DNA from: Acidimicrobiia bacterium
GTDB taxonomy: Bacteria > Actinomycetota > Acidimicrobiia > Spongiisociales > UBA5794
DNA length: 32,988 nucleotides
Direction of reading: 5' to 3'
Assembly: GCA_030066755.1 (NCBI GenBank)
Contig: JASJAX010000026.1
Coordinates: 1-32,988, forward strand
This document shows, piece by piece, positions 30,468 through 32,988 of the stretch (positions are counted from its first letter, which is position 1; each line of letters opens with the position of its first letter). The notes beneath the pieces were generated by a model that was given only the letters and a program-made list of their open reading frames with translations, was not told the origin of the DNA and made no database searches. The translations under genes and the position numbers were made by a program.

Positions 30468-31481
30468 ATGTCACGGGTACTTCTCCTGTACGGGGGGCGC
30501 TCGGCGGAACACGAGGTCTCCTGCACCTCGGCCGTCGCAGTGCGGGAGGCGTTGATCGGCGCCGGTCACCAGGTCATCGCAGTCGGGATCGCCAAAGATG
30601 GGTCCTGGCACCTGGGTGATCAGACGCGTTCTCCGCTGATCGCCGAAGGCCGTCCTGCCACGATCACGGTTCCGAACGGAGTGCTGCGCGTGGGTGACGA
30701 CGAGATCGGGTTCGATGTCGTGTTCCCCGTTCTCCACGGTCCGTATGGCGAGGACGGCACCATCCAGGGACTCTTCGACATGATTGGGGTGCCGTACGCA
30801 GGGTGCGGGGTCTTGCCCTCGGCGGTCGCCATGGAGAAGGACATCGCAAAGCAGCTGTTCAAGGCGGCGGGGATCGACACGGCGGCTTGGGAGGTCGTGC
30901 GCCGCTCCGAGTTCGACGATCCCGATGCCGTCGTCGCCCGGGTTGTCGACGCACTCGGTCTGCCGGTATTCGTGAAGCCGGCAGAACTCGGGTCGTCCGT
31001 CGGCGTGTCGAAGGCGGAGTCTGAAGACGAGCTTCGGTTCGGCATCAAGGACGCACTGCGATACGGCGACAAGGTCATCGTCGAAGAGTCGATCAAGGGT
31101 CGCGAGATCGAGGTCGCCGTGCTCGAAGGCCCTCGAGTCTCCCAACCGGGGGAGATCGTCCTCGAGGCCGATTGGTACGACTACGACGCCAAGTATCGAG
31201 ACGAGGCGAGCCGGTTCATTGCGCCGGCCGAGCTGACCAGTCCCGATGTCCTCGAAGTCCAGGAGTTGGCCGCCCGGGCATTCAGCCTGCTGGAGTGCCG
31301 TGGCCTGGCTCGGGTTGACTTCCTGTTCGAGGAGCGGGGCAGAGGCTTCCTCATCAACGAAGTGAACACCATGCCGGGGTTCACCCCGATCTCAGGGTTC
31401 CCCAAGATGTGGATGGCGAGCGGGATGTCGTACGCAGAGCTGTGCGACGAACTCGTGCAGCTTGCGTTGCGCTCCGACTGA
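30468..31481 (+). CDS. ddl: D-alanine--D-alanine ligase
   Basis: 337 residues from the ATG at 30468; a leaderless transcript is likely, and a GTG-type start at 30429 would lie in the promoter. MSRVLLLYGGRSAEHEVSCT is the family N-terminus (the Glu is catalytic), then VFPVLHGPYGEDGTIQG, the ATP-grasp VFVKPAELGSSVGVSK and FLINEVNTMPGFTPISGFP near the end. WYDYDAKY is the omega-loop, whose Tyr is typical of D-Ala-D-Ala rather than D-Ala-D-Lac ligases. It makes the D-Ala-D-Ala terminus of peptidoglycan precursors in the cytosol. The neighbouring kinase has no known link. Confidence 0.97.
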   Translation: MSRVLLLYGGRSAEHEVSCTSAVAVREALIGAGHQVIAVGIAKDGSWHLGDQTRSPLIAEGRPATITVPNGVLRVGDDEIGFDVVFPVLHGPYGEDGTIQGLFDMIGVPYAGCGVLPSAVAMEKDIAKQLFKAAGIDTAAWEVVRRSEFDDPDAVVARVVDALGLPVFVKPAELGSSVGVSKAESEDELRFGIKDALRYGDKVIVEESIKGREIEVAVLEGPRVSQPGEIVLEADWYDYDAKYRDEASRFIAPAELTSPDVLEVQELAARAFSLLECRGLARVDFLFEERGRGFLINEVNTMPGFTPISGFPKMWMASGMSYAELCDELVQLALRSD

Positions 31482-31505
31482 ACGCGGCGCGGCCTGAAGT
31501 GCCGG

Positions 31506-31739
31506 CTAGATCTTCACGACCGGGCAGGTCAACGTTCGGGTGATGCCCTCGACCGACTGGATCTTGGCGACCACGAGCTTGCCCAGGGAGTCGACGTCTT
31601 CGGCCTGAGCATGGACGATGGCGTCGTACGGGCCGGTCACCGCCTCCGAAGAGGCAACGCCGGGGATCGCGGCGATGGCATCCGCCACCTGTGCGGCACG
31701 CCCGACCTCAGTCTGAATCAGGATGTAGGCCTCGACCAC
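31506..31739 (-). CDS. Stand-alone Lrp/AsnC ligand-binding (RAM) domain protein
   Basis: 77 residues, GTG start. MVEAYILIQTEVGRAAQVAD, IPGVASSEAVTGPYDAIVHA and SVEGITRTLTCPVVKI are the three blocks of the Lrp/AsnC C-terminal (RAM/SMP) domain, beta-alpha-beta-beta-alpha-beta. No helix-turn-helix is present, so it cannot bind DNA alone; such proteins oligomerise and may bind amino acids. Upstream on its strand lies a TATGCT -10 (31776-31781 in reverse) and a palindrome CACAGTGTG (31756-31764). It is 24 bp from the convergent ddl stop. Confidence 0.9.
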   Translation of the reverse strand: MVEAYILIQTEVGRAAQVADAIAAIPGVASSEAVTGPYDAIVHAQAEDVDSLGKLVVAKIQSVEGITRTLTCPVVKI

Positions 31740-31828
31740 GGTGGATACCCCTTCTCACAGTGTGTGCTTCTGTCCAGCATACCGGTCGATCTCGGCGCGC
31801 AGGGGCCACGGAGTTGTCGGAGAGGAGT

Positions 31829-31885
31829 CCGTACTTGGTACTCGGTACTTGGTACTCAGTACTCGATCGGCGCTTGCGCCGATCG
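31829..31885 (+). repeat. Intergenic heptad-hairpin repeat, copy D (half element)
   Basis: Five units (CCGTACT, TGGTACT, CGGTACT, TGGTACT, CAGTACT; 31829-31863) abut a perfect 10-bp hairpin CGATCGGCGC-TT-GCGCCGATCG (31864-31885). It has no GGTCTC, no GAGACC and no tag. Confidence 0.8.
31864..31885 (-). terminator. Hairpin directly after the cold-shock-like gene
   Basis: The hairpin of repeat copy D starts 1 bp after the TAG stop at 31887 on the minus strand, so it could terminate the rpmB operon. No U-tract. Confidence 0.4.
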
Positions 31886-31886
31886 C

Positions 31887-32099
31887 CTAATAACCGTCGG
31901 AGCCGAACCGCATGCGCGTAGCAACCTCGCGTCCGTCCTGATCTTCGAGATCGAACACGACACGTTGACCCTGACGCAGGGTACGGAACAGCGACCCGGC
32001 CAACGAGCCGGGAGCGATCAGGACTTCACTGCGGTCGTCGTCACGAACGATCACTCCAACACCGGTTTCCGGGTCGTAGACCTTGACGACTCCCTGCAT
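31887..32099 (-). CDS. Cold-shock-domain-like small protein
   Basis: 70 residues. MQGVVKVYDPETGVGVIVRD starts like a cold-shock/OB-fold protein (G-x-V-K-x-Y...G-x-G). APGSLAGSLFRTLRQGQRVV matches the second half, where S1/CSD proteins have ...GQ-x-V-x-F. The usual aromatic RNP1 (KGFGFI) is replaced by TGVGVIV, so it is a divergent member whose nucleic acid binding may differ. It begins 3 bp after the rpmB stop and is probably co-transcribed with it, consistent with a translation-related role. Function is inferred from fold only. Confidence 0.7.
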   Translation of the reverse strand: MQGVVKVYDPETGVGVIVRDDDRSEVLIAPGSLAGSLFRTLRQGQRVVFDLEDQDGREVATRMRFGSDGY

Positions 32100-32102
32100 C
32101 GA

Positions 32103-32291
32103 TCAGACCTTCTCGATCTTGCCGGCCTTGATGCACGACGTGCAGACCCGAATCCGCTTCGAGTTGCTCCCGTGCTTGACCCGAACACGCTGGATGTTCG
32201 GCAACCAGCGCCGGCTGGATCGCTTGTGCGAGAAACTGACTTGTTTGCCGACCCACGGCTCCTTGCCGCAGATCTCACATCGGTATGCCAA
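32103..32291 (-). CDS. rpmB: 50S ribosomal protein L28 (zinc-ribbon type)
   Basis: 62 residues. MAYRCEICGKEPWVGKQVSF and RRWLPNIQRVRVK are standard L28 blocks. CEIC near the N-terminus and CTSC near the C-terminus give the zinc-binding (C+) form. It starts at TTG, with a perfect AGGAGG 8 nt upstream (32300-32305), which decides the start. It binds 23S rRNA near the E site. The gene is followed directly by the cold-shock-like gene. Confidence 0.97.
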   Translation of the reverse strand: MAYRCEICGKEPWVGKQVSFSHKRSSRRWLPNIQRVRVKHGSNSKRIRVCTSCIKAGKIEKV

Positions 32292-32299
32292 CGGAACGA

Positions 32300-32305
32300 C
32301 CTCCT
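32300..32305 (-). promoter_or_regulatory. Shine-Dalgarno that fixes the TTG start of rpmB
   Basis: AGGAGG on the minus strand with an 8-nt spacing to the TTG codon at 32291. Confidence 0.8.
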
Positions 32306-32370
32306 GAGGCGGACGGGAGTGTAACAGCTCGCTGCGCTCGCAGATCGCAGGGCTCCGCCCCGCTCCCAGT

Positions 32371-32587
32371 CGCCAGTGCGGCGGCTTCGCCGCCGAGTAG
32401 CCAGTCGCCAGTACGCTCGCTGCGATCCCGGACTGAGGGGGATCGGCGGAGCCGCCCCCTCAGACACCCCCCAGCCTCGCCTTCGGCATCGGCACCGTGC
32501 AAGCCGCTTCGGGCGCGTTCGGTGGTGGCGGGGGGTTCTGGTCTCTGTACTCAGTACTCGGTACTCAGTACTCCGGCCGAAGGCCGG
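32371..32587. repeat. Intergenic heptad-hairpin repeat, copy C (divergent pair)
   Basis: Left half, inverted: hairpin GGCGGC-TTC-GCCGCC (32380-32394), then GAGTAGCCAGTCGCCAGTAC heptad-like units (32395-32414). Centre: hairpin GGCGG-AG-CCGCC (32445-32456) overlapping the tag GCCCCCTCAGACACCCCCCA (32454-32473), identical to copy B, then CAAGCCGCTTCGG as in copy A. Right half: GGTCTC (32540-32545), heptads CTGTACT, CAGTACT, CGGTACT, CAGTACT (32545-32572) and hairpin CCGGCC-GAA-GGCCGG (32573-32587). GAGACC is missing. It fills most of the 394-bp space between rpmB and the next gene. Confidence 0.8.
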
Positions 32588-32685
32588 GCCTAACTAGTCC
32601 CACCACCCGAACCGCAATCCCCCTTGTGGAACGCTGATTCGGCTGCTCATACTGGGGCTGGGCAAGAGACGAAGACGGAACGCAC

Positions 32686-32988
32686 ATGGGGGTTTCCGTG
32701 GTCACGCATCGAATTGCGTTCGAATTCTCGGTGTCCCGCCGGATCGGGTGGGACGGTGAAGGCGCGGAGGAGCTCCGCGAGCACTTCAAGTCCGTGTGCA
32801 ACGAGATGGCTCATGCCGACGGCGTGCGTCGAGTCAACGTCCGGGCCGACCTCGACACCGCAGCGCTCTGGATGGAAGTCGACCTCGATGCCGACTCCCA
32901 GTTCGATGCGGAAGTGAGCGCTCGCGAGGCCCTCAGCCAGGCGATCTCGGAATCAGGAGCTGCGCACTTCGGCCTGCTCTCTGAGGTC
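32686..32988 (+). CDS. Hypothetical protein, 5' part only
   Basis: 101 codons are visible from the ATG at 32686 and the frame runs off the window end. It begins MGVSVVTHRIAFEFSVSRRI and continues ELREHFKSVCNEMAHADGVR with a following LDTAALWMEVDLDADSQFDA strand-rich part, suggesting a compact alpha/beta domain. Third codon positions are strongly G/C, supporting coding. I recognise no family. The 98 bp between repeat copy C and the start hold no clear Shine-Dalgarno. Confidence 0.65.
   Translation, partial: MGVSVVTHRIAFEFSVSRRIGWDGEGAEELREHFKSVCNEMAHADGVRRVNVRADLDTAALWMEVDLDADSQFDAEVSAREALSQAISESGAAHFGLLSEV

Noticed and set aside
1-32988. tRNA or rRNA genes
   Set aside because: No T-loop (GGTTCGAATCC-like) with matching acceptor stem or rRNA segment was noticed by eye; a covariance search could still find one.

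Overview
This window looks like a chromosomal segment of a high-GC actinobacterium (Actinomycetota), probably a deep-branching lineage such as Acidimicrobiia. The evidence is a strong G/C bias at third codon positions, frequent GTG and TTG starts, several likely leaderless mRNAs (a -10 hexamer 6-9 nt before the ATG), an AdnA-AdnB recombination helicase-nuclease pair, an InhA-type enoyl-ACP reductase, an F420-type luciferase-like oxidoreductase and a TipA-type MerR regulator. The class is inference; no rRNA or tRNA is present to anchor it.

Layout. 1-4340 (+): the end of a CaiB/BaiF CoA-transferase, a TrkA-USP regulatory protein coupled to a CPA2 cation/proton antiporter, a luciferase-like oxidoreductase and a small FlgM-like protein. 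4359-5908 (-): a DUF368 membrane protein and a secreted protein. 6030-6919 (+): dtd and a GNAT acetyltransferase. 6891-15053 (-): a DNA-repair block with very tight spacing (Fe-S PD-(D/E)XK nuclease, DUF488, AdnA, AdnB, VOC protein), then two overlapping micro-ORFs. 15054-16235 holds no protein gene but carries an intergenic repeat and a probable structured RNA of about 825 nt. 16236-18158: a kinase-like protein divergent from a TipA-like regulator. 18159-18795: a second, shorter RNA with the same promoter architecture and terminator, plus another repeat copy. 18796-19856 (+): a PH/SHOCT membrane protein and a DgkA-like kinase. 19869-24784 (-): an ABC-2 exporter, a TrmA/RlmD-type RNA methyltransferase and a VOC protein. 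24879-25884 (+): a peroxiredoxin-like gene with an in-frame TGA (probable selenoprotein) overlapping a YbaK deacylase. 25881-28608: a DUF2071 protein, a small membrane protein, an InhA-like FabI and an alpha/beta hydrolase. 28618-31481: a membrane GAF histidine kinase divergent from ddl. 31506-32291 (-): a stand-alone Lrp ligand-binding domain, a cold-shock-like protein and ribosomal protein L28. 32292-32988: a further repeat copy and the start of an unrecognised gene.

The most unusual signals are: (1) the putative selenoprotein, with a UxxC active site and a SECIS-like hairpin just after the TGA; (2) two paralogous, hairpin-dense noncoding RNA loci sharing a promoter with two CGCGAAA boxes exactly 20 bp apart and a shared terminator sequence; (3) an intergenic repeat family built from 7-bp GTACT heptads that abut a GC-rich hairpin, with two loci forming divergent pairs around a conserved CCCCCTCAGACACCCCC tag. 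Items 2 and 3 sit next to each other at two loci.
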